A stretch of 64,000 nt of DNA from Acidipila rosea (GCF_004339725.1 NZ_SMGK01000003.1:131380-195379); one strand, 5' to 3'; positions 42,970 to 53,669 are shown, counted from the stretch's first letter. The notes: generated from the letters alone by a model not told the origin. Numbers and translations are program-made.

Positions 42970-44331
42970 ATGCGGGAGCGGCTTTCACATAAGGGTTGGA
43001 CAGTCTTGCTCCTGGCAATGGCCGTCGGAGCGGCCTTGCGGCTCTGGTTCATCCACGCCTATCCCGAGGTGCAGGGCGACCCCCTGGTCTACGGCGATAT
43101 TGCCAAAAACTGGCTGCTGCATGGCGTTTATGGTCTCAGCAGTGGAGGCCAGGTGCGGCCTACGCTCATACGCCTGCCGGGCTATCCCTTTTTTCTTGTG
43201 GGCTGCTTCCGCCTCTTCGGCGTCGAGCACTACCGCGCGGTGATGTTCGTGCAGACAGTGGTCGACCTCGCGAGCTGCCTGCTCATCGCGGATTTTGCCC
43301 GCCGCATCGTCTCAGAACGGGCAGGATGGATCGCCCTCTGGCTCGCCGTGGTGTGTCCTTTCACCGCCAACTACGCCGCTGTGCCGCTCACTGAAACGCT
43401 GGAGCTGTTTACGATTGCGCTGGCCTTCGACCTCTTCGCGCAATGGATGGAGAAGCCGCGTTGGGGCACGCTGCTGGGGATCGCGCTGGCGTGGAGCTAC
43501 GCCGCCCTGCTGCGGCCTGACGGTGCTCTGCTCGCTATCACGCTTTGCCCGGCCATGGTCTGGTATGGCCACAGGCGCTGGGGTGCTGGCCGCGTTGTAC
43601 GGCTTGCCGCCGTCGCGGGCGCGATCTCCATTCTTCCTTTTATCCCGTGGACCATCCGCAACTGGCGGACCTTTCGAGTCTTTGAACCTCTCGCCCCCCG
43701 CTATGCGATGGATCCGGGCGAGTTTACCGATCCGGGCTTCAACCGCTGGACAAAGAGTGTCTGTGTCGATCTGACCTGCACCTGGGAGATCTACTGGAAC
43801 GCGAACAGCGACGTGCTGCAGCTGTCGGACCTGCCTTCGCGAGCCTTTGATACGCCTGAGGAATATCGGCAGACCAGGCAACTGCTCGACGACTACAACA
43901 CCAGGACAACGCTGACCCCGGCGCTCGATGCGCGCTTTGCAGAGCTTGCCGCAGCACGCATTGAGCGTCATCCCTTGCGCTACTACATCGCACTTCCCCT
44001 GGCGAGGCTGGCCGATATGTGGCTGCGGCCGCGAACGGAGCTGCTGTGGATCGAGCTGCGCTGGTGGGAGTACAGCCATCACCATGCGGAGACAGTGTTT
44101 GCCCTGGCCTATGCGGGGCTCAACCTGGCCTACCTGGTGCTGGGGTTGATTGGACTCTTCCGATGGCCGCGCTTTGCCGGGGCGATGCTGTTTTTTGTGC
44201 TGCTAAGGTGTGCGCTGCTCGCGACGATCGAAGCGCCCGAGCCCCGCTATACGCTTGAGTGCTTTCCGCTGGTGATCGCGCTGGCAGGTGCGGCTTTCGA
44301 GCGGCAGCGAACTGCGCGCCTCCCCCACTGA
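42970..44331 (+). CDS. GT-C membrane glycosyltransferase (PMT/ArnT-like)
   Basis: A 453-residue integral membrane protein with about 10-12 hydrophobic helices. The first periplasmic loop has YPEVQGDPLVYGDIAKNWLL, with an acidic pair after helix 1 as in GT39/GT83 enzymes that use polyprenyl-phosphate sugars. A soluble segment follows in the second half (TCTWEIYWNANSD through LDDYNTRTTL). It probably adds a sugar to a lipid or protein at the outer face. It is divergent from the fusion gene across 82 bp, so the two may share regulation and act on the same envelope glycan. Confidence 0.78.
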   Translation: MRERLSHKGWTVLLLAMAVGAALRLWFIHAYPEVQGDPLVYGDIAKNWLLHGVYGLSSGGQVRPTLIRLPGYPFFLVGCFRLFGVEHYRAVMFVQTVVDLASCLLIADFARRIVSERAGWIALWLAVVCPFTANYAAVPLTETLELFTIALAFDLFAQWMEKPRWGTLLGIALAWSYAALLRPDGALLAITLCPAMVWYGHRRWGAGRVVRLAAVAGAISILPFIPWTIRNWRTFRVFEPLAPRYAMDPGEFTDPGFNRWTKSVCVDLTCTWEIYWNANSDVLQLSDLPSRAFDTPEEYRQTRQLLDDYNTRTTLTPALDARFAELAAARIERHPLRYYIALPLARLADMWLRPRTELLWIELRWWEYSHHHAETVFALAYAGLNLAYLVLGLIGLFRWPRFAGAMLFFVLLRCALLATIEAPEPRYTLECFPLVIALAGAAFERQRTARLPH

Positions 44332-44408
44332 CACCTGTCTGATAAGGTCGGATGCTTCAGCGCCATTTACACTTCCTCTTTACACTCCTGATGGTTGAAG
44401 GAAGCTGA

Positions 44409-45842
44409 ATGAATCCACTCTATGCCGCAGTGATCGGCGCCATTGTGCTCGCGCTGCTGACGGTTTCCCTTACCCGTGCCGGCAAAGTCAAAACCAAGGC
44501 CGACTATCTGCTCGCGGGCCGCTCCCTGCCTGCCTTCGTCCTGGTGTTCACGCTGCTTTCCTCGTGGATCGGCTCCGGCTCGCTGCTTGGCGGCGCGGAG
44601 AATGCCTATAAAAACGGACTCGTGGCGCTATGGCAGGCGGCAGGCGGCTGGGCCGGACTGCTGCTGATCTACTTCATCGCACCGCGCGCGCGGAAGTTTG
44701 CGCAGTTCACCATTCCTGACCTGCTTGAGGCACGCTACAACCAGACGGCGCGCGTGCTGGGAGTAATTGCCATCCTCTTCGCTTACACCGCCATTGCGAG
44801 CTATCAGCTCATCGGGGGTGGCGACATACTGAATCTGATCTTCCCGACGGTCATCTCGCCCGACCTGGGCAAGTACATCATCGCCGCCTTCGTCATTGTC
44901 TTCACCGCCATTGCCGGCATGGCCTCGGTGGCCTACATGGATGTTGTTATCGGCATGCTGGCGACCATCACCATGCTGGTTGCGCTGCCCGTACTGATGC
45001 ACTCCGTGGGCGGCTGGAGCAGCTTTCATCATGCGCTCCCGGCGTCCCATTTTCAGCCGATCGGCAACTATGGCCTGCTCCCCGCCATGGAGCTTTTTCT
45101 ACCTACCTGCCTGCTGATGCTAGGCAACCAGGCGATGTACCAGAAATTTTTCTCTGCCAAGTCTGAGCGCGATGCGAGACGCGCCGTCGTGGGCTGGATC
45201 GTCGGTACCGTAATTCTTGAGACGGTAATCGTGCTGCTCGCGATGCTGGGCCACGTCTTCGCGCTGCGCAATCACCAGACGCCCTTCCCGCGGGAGATTA
45301 TTTCCTTCACCGCTCTTCACGATCTCCCTTCGATACTCGGCGCGCTGCTGATGGGCGCGGTCTTCGCGAAGATTCTTTCCACCGCCAACAACTTCCTCTT
45401 TTCACCCGCTACCAATTTGGTCAACGATATCTTCGCCCGCTATATAGCGCCGAATGCGTCCAATAAGCGGATATTGATTGTGTCGCGACTGATGGTGGCG
45501 CTGCTGGGCATCTGGGCGCTTTACCAGGCGCTGCACACCGGCTCTGTCCTTCAAAAGACGCTCTATGCCTACACGATTTATGCTGCTGCGCTGACCCCGG
45601 TCATTCTTGCAGCGTTCTATTCTCGCCGCGCCAACTCGGCGGGCGCCGTGAGCGCGATTGCCGCAGGCACCGTCATCACGGTTTTCTGGGATACAGATCT
45701 AGTGCACCGGCATCTGCCCCCCATCATTGCCCAGCGGGACGCCATTTTCCCCGCGCTTTTGGCTGCGCTGCTCTGCCTGATTGTGGTGAGTGCTCTTACC
45801 AGGCCTCCACGCCCGGAGCAGGTAGCACGCTTCCTGCCGTGA
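44409..45842 (+). CDS. Sodium:solute symporter (SSS family)
   Basis: A 477-residue protein with about 13 membrane helices. The start VIGAIVLALLTVSLTRAGKVKTKADYLLAGRSLPAFVLVFTLLSSWIG matches the SSS family. A sodium-site-like region follows later (GAVFAKILSTANNFLFSPATNLVNDI), with conserved Ser and Thr. The solute (sugar, amino acid, proline or acetate type) cannot be deduced. The ATG has AAGGAAGC upstream. Its 3' end lies 57 bp before the SGNH gene and may share its transcript. Confidence 0.87.
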   Translation: MNPLYAAVIGAIVLALLTVSLTRAGKVKTKADYLLAGRSLPAFVLVFTLLSSWIGSGSLLGGAENAYKNGLVALWQAAGGWAGLLLIYFIAPRARKFAQFTIPDLLEARYNQTARVLGVIAILFAYTAIASYQLIGGGDILNLIFPTVISPDLGKYIIAAFVIVFTAIAGMASVAYMDVVIGMLATITMLVALPVLMHSVGGWSSFHHALPASHFQPIGNYGLLPAMELFLPTCLLMLGNQAMYQKFFSAKSERDARRAVVGWIVGTVILETVIVLLAMLGHVFALRNHQTPFPREIISFTALHDLPSILGALLMGAVFAKILSTANNFLFSPATNLVNDIFARYIAPNASNKRILIVSRLMVALLGIWALYQALHTGSVLQKTLYAYTIYAAALTPVILAAFYSRRANSAGAVSAIAAGTVITVFWDTDLVHRHLPPIIAQRDAIFPALLAALLCLIVVSALTRPPRPEQVARFLP

Positions 45843-45899
45843 TCGGGGGAACTACACTGGATTGGAAGCCCCGCATCTGACATGGAGAAGGAACCGCTG

Positions 45900-46916
45900 T
45901 TGAGTCTGCATCCTTTCGACGATCAACCTCAAAAGGCAGCGGCAAGCCACAAGGGACGGTCCCTCTGGCTTTGGAGTCTGGTGACGGTTACCGTGTTGCT
46001 GATCGTCGCCGACCTGTTTTTCCGGATTGTGTTTGGAGCGGGCAACCCGGTGATGGCGATCGCCGATGTTCCGAGTGGCTACATCCTTAAACCGGACCAG
46101 GAGATACACAGGTTTGGTGACAAGCTAATCTCCATCAACAGCTATGGAATGCGTGCCGATCCCGTGCCGGCACAAAAGCCGCTGGGTACGGAGAGGATTT
46201 TCTTTATCGGGGATTCGGTGACCTATGGTTCGACACGGGTCGATCAGAACGAAATCTTCTCCGAGCGGATTCATCACGAGCTTCCCGCCGTGATTCATCG
46301 TCCAGTGCAGGTATTGAACGGCTCGGCCAGTGCATGGGCAATCGGCAATGAGCTGGGTTACCTCTCCTCCCGTGGAACCTTCAACTCTGATCTCGTCATA
46401 CTCGTGCTGAACAGCGGCGACATCATGGAACCATTTGCCACGCTCAGTGACGTGGGGGAGGGTGTCATGACCGTGAAGCCGTGGAGCGCACTGGACGAGA
46501 TATATGTTCGGATCATCAAGGGACGCCTGCTCCACCTGGTGCGCATTCAGGATCGCGGCACCATACCTGAAGAGATTGGGCCGAACCAGATTCCGAACAA
46601 CCTCGCCCTGCTCACGCAGTTCCATAATTTCGTAGAGGCCCACGGTGCCAGGATGGCCATTGTCTTCATTCCCTTTCGCGGATTCACCCCTTCTAACTCG
46701 TCTTCTTCCGCGCCCGCTGCTCTGACGGAGTGGAGCGAACGCCATGGGGTGCCGCTGCTGGATACGACCGCAGTGCTTACCTCGGAGCCGGTTTCGTCGG
46801 TCAGCTTCGACGGCTTTCACCTGACGTCGCTGGGGCACAGGCTGGTCGCGCAGGACATGGAATCGCATTGGGCGCAGATTGATCGGAATATTAAAAACCC
46901 GGCTCCGTCGAACTGA
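45900..46916 (+). CDS. Membrane-anchored SGNH/GDSL hydrolase
   Basis: About 338 residues. The head is hydrophilic, then one membrane helix (LWLWSLVTVTVLLIVADLFF), then an extracellular SGNH domain with FIGDSVTYG (catalytic Ser), LNGSASAWAIGNEL (Gly), LNSGD (Asn) and FDGFHLTSLG (Asp-x-x-His). Such anchored domains often remove or add O-acetyl groups on envelope polysaccharides. The TTG at 45900 is favoured because GGAGAAGGA lies seven bases before it; an ATG at 45882 has no ribosome site. Context is a symporter upstream and an aldo/keto reductase downstream. Confidence 0.75.
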   Translation: MSLHPFDDQPQKAAASHKGRSLWLWSLVTVTVLLIVADLFFRIVFGAGNPVMAIADVPSGYILKPDQEIHRFGDKLISINSYGMRADPVPAQKPLGTERIFFIGDSVTYGSTRVDQNEIFSERIHHELPAVIHRPVQVLNGSASAWAIGNELGYLSSRGTFNSDLVILVLNSGDIMEPFATLSDVGEGVMTVKPWSALDEIYVRIIKGRLLHLVRIQDRGTIPEEIGPNQIPNNLALLTQFHNFVEAHGARMAIVFIPFRGFTPSNSSSSAPAALTEWSERHGVPLLDTTAVLTSEPVSSVSFDGFHLTSLGHRLVAQDMESHWAQIDRNIKNPAPSN

Positions 46917-46928
46917 ATCTTAGTCTGT

Positions 46929-47807
46929 ATGCCTACTTTGACTCACAATGCAGCAGACAGCGGGACCTTCACCCTGGGTGGAGACCTGAAGATTCACAGA
47001 CTCGGCTACGGCGCCATGCGCATCACCGGCGACGGCATCTGGGGCGAACCTAAAGATGCCGCTGAGAGCAAAAGAGTTCTGCAGCGCGCCGTCGATGCTG
47101 GAGTGACCTTCATCGACACCGCAGATGCCTATGGGCCTGAAGTCAGCGAGCGCCTTATCGCAGAAGCGCTTCATCCCTATCCACAGAATCTGGTGATCGC
47201 CACCAAGGGCGGCCTGACACGCTACGGGCCGAACAAATGGGAGCCTCTAGGTCGGCCTGAGTATCTTCGTCAGTGTGTCGAGATGAGTCTGCGCCGCTTG
47301 AAAGTAGAACGCATCGACCTCTGGCAGCTCCATCGCATTGATCCCAAGGTACCTGTCGAGGAGTCCCTGGGCGTTATCAAGGACATGCAGCAGCAGGGCA
47401 AGATTCGCCACGTCGGCCTCTCTGAAGTGAAGCCCCACGAGATAGACCAGGCGCGCAAGGTTACTGATATCGTCAGCGTACAGAATCTCTTCAACCTGGG
47501 AGACCAGAAGCACGCCGACACGCTGGAGTACTGTGAAAAGAACCACCTGGGCTTCATCCCGTGGTTCCCGGTCGCTGCCGGTAAGCTCACGAAGGAAGGT
47601 GGTCCGCTCGACGCAGCCGCCAAGCGGCATAACGCAACCATCACGCAGCTGGCGCTTGCGTGGCTGCTGCACCGGTCCCCGGTCATGCTGCCGATTCCTG
47701 GAACCTCTTCCGTGAAGCACCTTGAGGAGAATATTGGCGCCGCCTCCGTCAAGCTGAGCGATCAGGAGTGGAAGTCGCTCGAAGAGGAAGCCGCCAAGGC
47801 GGTCTGA
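46929..47807 (+). CDS. Aldo/keto reductase
   Basis: A 292-residue NADPH-dependent barrel oxidoreductase. The tetrad is in place: Asp in FIDTADAYG, Tyr in the same motif, Lys in VIATKGG and His in LWQLHRID. SVQNLFNLGD and the cofactor region PIPGTSSVKHLEENI follow. The physiological aldehyde or ketone is unknown. It starts 12 bp after the SGNH gene, suggesting a shared transcript, though no strong ribosome site is seen. Confidence 0.9.
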   Translation: MPTLTHNAADSGTFTLGGDLKIHRLGYGAMRITGDGIWGEPKDAAESKRVLQRAVDAGVTFIDTADAYGPEVSERLIAEALHPYPQNLVIATKGGLTRYGPNKWEPLGRPEYLRQCVEMSLRRLKVERIDLWQLHRIDPKVPVEESLGVIKDMQQQGKIRHVGLSEVKPHEIDQARKVTDIVSVQNLFNLGDQKHADTLEYCEKNHLGFIPWFPVAAGKLTKEGGPLDAAAKRHNATITQLALAWLLHRSPVMLPIPGTSSVKHLEENIGAASVKLSDQEWKSLEEEAAKAV

Positions 47808-47813
47808 ACCGGA

Positions 47814-47846
47814 AGCCCCGCGTCTCTGCTAGGGAGGCGTGGGGCT
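47814..47846. terminator. Thirteen-bp hairpin after the aldo/keto reductase
   Basis: AGCCCCGCGTCTC (47814-47826) pairs with GAGGCGTGGGGCT (47834-47846) with two G-T pairs around a 7-base loop. It lies between convergent genes; no T-run follows. Confidence 0.5.
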
Positions 47847-47862
47847 CGCCCGCTAGGAAGGA

Positions 47863-49029
47863 TCAGGAAATCCGCTCCATCAAGCCGCCTTCTGTAAGCC
47901 TATAAATTTTTCCGCGCCACAGAATCGTGCTGCTCGTGTAGCTGGCCGCCCAGAAGAAGAAGCCCATGAGATCACGCAGCGGGTAGAGCAGGCATGTCCG
48001 GAGGATGTGCCGCTCCTGCAGCACCATGCTGCTGAGGACCGCCGCCATCAATGAGCGGGCGCAGAGGCTGAAGAGCAGCAATCCGGTGCCGAGCAGCGGC
48101 TTCTGCATCGCTGCAGCGGCAGCAAAAGCCAGCAGACCAAAGGGCACGGCAAACGTAAGTGCCGTGCCGAAGTGTCCCTTGGGGCGTGAAAAGCGGGTGG
48201 ACTTCATCCATCGCGCCTGGTGTTTCATTGACGCTGCAAAGCTGTGGTTGAGAATCACATGGTCGATGACATGGCCGGAGAGAACGACCGTCGCCGTCTT
48301 CGCGATTTCATTGCCCAGCAGGAAGTCGTCGGAGCAATAGGGTCCGAGTATTCCGAAACCGCCCATCCGCTCCACGCTTTCGCGGCGCGCGGCCATCGTT
48401 GGCCCCAGCATGAAGAGCATTCCCTCCAGCAGATTTGCCACCAGCACGCCGGAGGTCATCTCGACGGACATTCCGACTGCTTCCAGCTTTGCCCACAGGC
48501 CCTGCTCCGCAGCGCCCCGATAGAGGCAGGTCACGCCACCGACATTTTTATCCGCAAACGGCGCAACCACCTCGCGTAGATAGTCGCGGCTTACGCGCAC
48601 ATCGCTGTCGCTGATGATGAAGATGTCCGAGGTCGCTGCCGCTGCCATTCGCTCGAGCGAAGAAACCTTCGCATTGATGTAGGTCGCCTCACCGGTACTC
48701 AGAAACTGAACGGGAATATGCGGATAGCGCGAGGCCACCTGGCGGGCAATCGCGAGCCCGGCGTCGTCTTCGCGGCGCGCGCAGAAAAGAATCTCATACG
48801 CTGGATAGTCCTGCGTGAAAAAGCTCTCAAGGTGAGCTGCGAGTCCGGGCTCAGCTCCATGCAGTGGTTTCAGCAGGCTTACCGGAGGTTGAAAGCCCGC
48901 AGCCCGCCGCTGGGCACGCGCGTCATGCCGGAAGCGGCGAACTCCGGCAAAGACCAGACCCATGAAAACAGTAGAAGTGAGAAGGCCGAAGATACCCAGG
49001 CCTAAAAGAATACGCAGGAAAAGCAGCAT
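47863..49029 (-). CDS. hpnI: Ceramide-glucosyltransferase/HpnI-like GT2 enzyme
   Basis: A 388-residue membrane GT. A helix at the N-terminus precedes the GT-A domain with VSLLKPLHGAEP, QDYPAYEILFCAR, IISDSDVRVS (metal-binding DSD), the acidic CSDDFLLGNEI and HQARWMKSTR. C-terminal helices end in LYPLRDLMGFFFWAASY and TILWRGKIYRL. This matches HpnI, which adds GlcNAc to bacteriohopanetetrol, and glucosylceramide synthases; which lipid is used cannot be settled here. A paralogue lies at 62.5-63.6 kb. It is followed upstream on the same strand by the HspR-like gene, 13 bp away. Confidence 0.75.
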   Translation of the reverse strand: MLLFLRILLGLGIFGLLTSTVFMGLVFAGVRRFRHDARAQRRAAGFQPPVSLLKPLHGAEPGLAAHLESFFTQDYPAYEILFCARREDDAGLAIARQVASRYPHIPVQFLSTGEATYINAKVSSLERMAAAATSDIFIISDSDVRVSRDYLREVVAPFADKNVGGVTCLYRGAAEQGLWAKLEAVGMSVEMTSGVLVANLLEGMLFMLGPTMAARRESVERMGGFGILGPYCSDDFLLGNEIAKTATVVLSGHVIDHVILNHSFAASMKHQARWMKSTRFSRPKGHFGTALTFAVPFGLLAFAAAAAMQKPLLGTGLLLFSLCARSLMAAVLSSMVLQERHILRTCLLYPLRDLMGFFFWAASYTSSTILWRGKIYRLTEGGLMERIS

Positions 49030-49042
49030 GCAGGCGGACGAG

Positions 49043-49450
49043 TCAGGCTCCCCGCTTGCCGCGTGGCTGAGTGCCTACCGTGAAGGGACGCCGCAGCGGG
49101 ACAATTGCCCCCTCCTGCTGCGGGAAGCCCTGCTGCATGCGGCTCAGCATCTCTGTGCGGACATAGTCGACGAAGCTCTGCATCTGCCGGTTCATCTCCT
49201 CCATGCGCTCGCGCATCTGCAGGATGATGGCGATGCCGGATATGTTCACGCCGAGGTCGCGCGCGAGGTTCAGGATAAATTCCAGCCTCTCCAGGTCTTC
49301 GTCTGTATAGAGGCGTGTGTTGCCTTCCGTGCGGGAGGGCTTCAGCAGACCCTCGCGCTCATAGAGACGCAGGGTCTGCGGATGGATATCGTACATCTCG
49401 GCCACGGCCGAGATCATGTATGCGCCCTTGGACTTACGTTTCGTTGGCAT
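49043..49450 (-). CDS. MerR-family regulator, HspR-like
   Basis: A 135-residue DNA-binding protein. The HTH region reads YMISAVAEMYDIHPQTLRLYEREGLLKPSRTEGNTRLYTDEDLERLE, close to HspR, the repressor of dnaK/clpB operons. A coiled-coil helix (LQMRERMEEMNRQMQSFVDYV) mediates dimerisation, and a basic tail ends it. There is no Cys cluster for metal sensing. No chaperone gene lies nearby in the window, so its regulon is not evident from context. Confidence 0.8.
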   Translation of the reverse strand: MPTKRKSKGAYMISAVAEMYDIHPQTLRLYEREGLLKPSRTEGNTRLYTDEDLERLEFILNLARDLGVNISGIAIILQMRERMEEMNRQMQSFVDYVRTEMLSRMQQGFPQQEGAIVPLRRPFTVGTQPRGKRGA

Positions 49451-49497
49451 AGCTTGCCTGCACAGATTCTAATGCACTTTGCCCGCGCTGGTTCCCG

Positions 49498-50328
49498 CTA
49501 ACTGATCTCGAAGATATTCTCAGCCTTGCCAGAGATAGCCATAGCGCGCTCTGCGATCTGCCGTGCGACCGAATAAAAGTGCGCAACCCGCGGCGATTCC
49601 GGCCCAGCCAGAGCCAGCGGCATACCGGTGTCTCCGCCCCGGCGAATCTCCGGGTCAAGCTCGACCGAGCCGAGAAAGGGCAGGTTGAACTGCGCCGCCG
49701 TACGCTCCGCTCCGCCTTTGGAGAAAATGTCGATCTCCTGGTGGCAGTGCGGACAGGTGAAATGGCTCATATTCTCGACAATGCCCAGCACTTCTACATT
49801 GACCTGATGAAACATCTCCAGAGCCTTACGAGCATCCTGCAGCGAGACGTCTGACGGGGTCGAAACGACCACCGCCCCGGTCAGCGGCACGGTCTGGACC
49901 AGGGAAATCACCACATCGCCCGTACCCGGCGGCAGATCGACCAGCAGGAAGTCCAGCTCTCCCCACTCCACCTGCTGCAGAAACTGGCGGATGATCTGGT
50001 GGAGCATCGGGCCGCGCATGACCAGCGGTTTGTCGCCGGGCGAGATCAGGCCGACTGAGATCACTTTGACCCCATGGGCGAGATTCGGCTCAATGTTGTT
50101 GTTCGGGAGCACTTTTGGCTGCCTGGTCGAGCCCATCATCAGGGGAACATTCGGGCCGTAGATGTCAGCGTCCAGCAGCCCTACCTTGTAGCCGAGCTGG
50201 GCCAGCGCCACAGCCAGGTTGACCGACAGCGTCGTCTTGCCTACGCCGCCCTTGCCTGAGCCGATTGCGACTATGTTTGCTACTCCCGGCAGCGAAGCCG
50301 GGCCCTGCGGGGCGTGTCCATGTGCCAT
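49498..50328 (-). CDS. Mrp/NBP35-family Fe-S carrier ATPase
   Basis: A 276-residue P-loop ATPase that delivers Fe-S clusters. The deviant Walker A GKGGVGKTT, DADIYGPNVPLM, VDLPPGTGDV and the cluster motif CPHC in MSHFTCPHCHQ are present. There is no N-terminal DUF59 domain, so it is the short form. The SVNLAVALAQLGYKVGLLD segment is typical of ApbC/Mrp. It is separated from the HspR-like gene by 47 bp on the same strand. Confidence 0.93.
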   Translation of the reverse strand: MAHGHAPQGPASLPGVANIVAIGSGKGGVGKTTLSVNLAVALAQLGYKVGLLDADIYGPNVPLMMGSTRQPKVLPNNNIEPNLAHGVKVISVGLISPGDKPLVMRGPMLHQIIRQFLQQVEWGELDFLLVDLPPGTGDVVISLVQTVPLTGAVVVSTPSDVSLQDARKALEMFHQVNVEVLGIVENMSHFTCPHCHQEIDIFSKGGAERTAAQFNLPFLGSVELDPEIRRGGDTGMPLALAGPESPRVAHFYSVARQIAERAMAISGKAENIFEIS

Positions 50329-50356
50329 GATTTCAATCCTTCTATCTATCTTCCTG

Positions 50357-50905
50357 TTATACGTTGCCGGGGCGGACCGAGCCCTTTATGGCCGCTTCCG
50401 CTGGTCTGCCCGCCCGCTTGCGCTCCAGTTCCTTCTGGCGTAATTCGCGACGGCGGCCTGCGTCAGCATAGTGACGTTTCTCTTCCTCGGTTTCAGGAGC
50501 AAGCTGGGGAACAGGTACCCGGCGGCCCTGCGAATCAACCGCTACAAACGTTAGATACGCTGAGGCCACATGCCGGTGCATTCCTGCGATGGTGTTTTCC
50601 ACCCAGACCTTTACGCCCACTTCCATCGATGTGTTGAATGCCCGATTGAGCGAAGATTTAAGGATCAGCAGGTCTCCGACGTGTACCGGTGCAATGAAAT
50701 CAATGTGATCCATCGATGCCGTCACTACATGGGTTCTCGAATGGCGGTAGGCTGCCATCGCGCCCACCAGATCGATGAAGTGCATCAGTCTCCCGCCAAG
50801 CAGGTTGCCCAGGGTGTTTGTATCGTTAGGCAGGATCAGCTCCGTCATCTCTGACTGCGATTCGGAGATCTTGCGAACCGGCACAGCAGGTCCAGAAAAA
50901 TCCAT
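50357..50905 (-). CDS. Acyl-CoA thioesterase (hotdog, YciA-like)
   Basis: A 182-residue hotdog protein that hydrolyses acyl-CoA. DTNTLGNLLGGRLMHFIDLVGAMAAYRHS holds the conserved catalytic Asp on the hotdog helix, followed by HIDFIAPVHVGDLLILKSSLNRAFNTSMEVGVKV. The last 40 residues are charged (EETEEEKRHYADAGRRREL...). It lies 28 bp before the mrp gene on the same strand, so the two may be co-transcribed. The acyl chain preference is unknown. Confidence 0.88.
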   Translation of the reverse strand: MDFSGPAVPVRKISESQSEMTELILPNDTNTLGNLLGGRLMHFIDLVGAMAAYRHSRTHVVTASMDHIDFIAPVHVGDLLILKSSLNRAFNTSMEVGVKVWVENTIAGMHRHVASAYLTFVAVDSQGRRVPVPQLAPETEEEKRHYADAGRRRELRQKELERKRAGRPAEAAIKGSVRPGNV

Positions 50906-51034
50906 GTTTGGTCTACCTTCAACTTTCCACTGAACTGGCGATTAGAATGAGACTCGGCGCATTTGTGCCGCTACTCTCAAAGTTGCAGGATGCATGAGAG
51001 TTTTGCAAGCCGGAAGGAATAAAGGCAGCGACAG

Positions 51035-51343
51035 ATGGACAAAATCGCAATGTTGAATGAGATTCTAGCCGCCCAGCCCGGCGATGCCTTTGCCCGCTAC
51101 GGATTGGCCATGGAACACGCCAGCCAGGGCAATGTCGACACTTCACTTGCCGAGTTCTCCCGCCTTCTTGCCGAGCACCCTGATTACACGGCCGGCTACT
51201 TTATGGCAGCGCAGACGCTCGCCAAAGCTGGCCGGACAGACGAGGCAAAGCAGCGCCTTCATGAAGGGATTGCCAGCGCCCGCGCGACCGGCAACGCCCA
51301 TGCGCTCAGTGAAATGCAGGCCATGCTCGATGAACTTGAATAG
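51035..51343 (+). CDS. Small tetratricopeptide-repeat protein
   Basis: A 102-residue helical protein with about two and a half TPR motifs (AFARYGLAMEHASQGNVDTSLAEFSRLLAEHP; AGYFMAAQTLAKAGRTDEAKQRLHEGI). TPRs mediate protein-protein contact; no catalytic motif is present. AAGGAATAAAGGCAG lies upstream of the ATG. It is divergent from the thioesterase and lies 148 bp before the LonN gene, so co-transcription is possible but not required. Confidence 0.8.
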   Translation: MDKIAMLNEILAAQPGDAFARYGLAMEHASQGNVDTSLAEFSRLLAEHPDYTAGYFMAAQTLAKAGRTDEAKQRLHEGIASARATGNAHALSEMQAMLDELE

Positions 51344-51491
51344 CGCTCGGGTGCAGGCTCCGCTGTAGTGGCATGAAACGTATCTGAGCCTGCCGTCCAC
51401 TTTGCGTGGTCTGAATCGCTCACCGCTTCATCAAAATGAGAATGAGAGAGTACCGCGCAGACGCAACAAAGTACGCGCATAATCACAAACT

Positions 51492-52100
51492 ATGAAGATC
51501 CCCTTGTTTCCGCTCGATGTAGTGCTCTTTCCGGGGGCGCAGCTGCCGCTGCACATTTTCGAAGAGCGGTACAAGGAGATGGTCGAGTTCTGCCTGGCGG
51601 AGGATATGCCCTTCGGAGTCGTCCGTGCACAGCGTGAAGGCCTGGCGGTTATCGGTTGCACCGCGTCCATCACGCGCGTCCTTCATCGCTACCCTGACGG
51701 GCGGCTGGACATCATGACCCAGGGCCGCGAACGCTTCGAGATTGAGCAGCTAGACAACTCCCGTAGCTTTCTGCAGGCAGAGGTGGATTTTTTTGACGAT
51801 GATGAAGGCGCTTCCTCTACCCGCGCGCAGCGCGAGGAGTGCATGGCCCTGCATTTTGAGGTGCTGGAGCTCGCCGGTGTTGAGGCGCAGGTCCTGCCCT
51901 TGAACCTCGATTGCCTCATTTCGTTTCAGCTGGCGGCAGCCCTTCCTTCGGATCTTGGTTTCAAGCAGCAGCTGCTTGGTTTGCGCTCGGATGCGGAGCG
52001 CTCTCGTCATCTGCTCGACTTCTACAACGCCATGCTGCCCAAACTGCGCCGTGGCGCGCAGGCGACAAAACGGGCAGCAGACAACGGCCATATCATGTAA
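51492..52100 (+). CDS. Stand-alone LON substrate-binding (LonN/PUA-like) domain protein
   Basis: A 202-residue protein equal to the N-terminal domain of Lon protease: IPLFPLDVVLFPGAQLPLHIFEERYKEMV, FGVVRAQREG and ITRVLHRYPDGRLDIMTQGRERF. No AAA or protease domain follows in the same chain. It ends 27 bp before the AAA gene and probably shares its transcript. Stand-alone LonN proteins are common but poorly studied; a substrate-recruiting role is inference. Confidence 0.88.
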   Translation: MKIPLFPLDVVLFPGAQLPLHIFEERYKEMVEFCLAEDMPFGVVRAQREGLAVIGCTASITRVLHRYPDGRLDIMTQGRERFEIEQLDNSRSFLQAEVDFFDDDEGASSTRAQREECMALHFEVLELAGVEAQVLPLNLDCLISFQLAAALPSDLGFKQQLLGLRSDAERSRHLLDFYNAMLPKLRRGAQATKRAADNGHIM

Positions 52101-52127
52101 GCAGAGAACCAGACGAGGAGTATCTGA

Positions 52128-53663
<1,536 letters not shown>

Positions 53664-53669
53664 GCAGCA

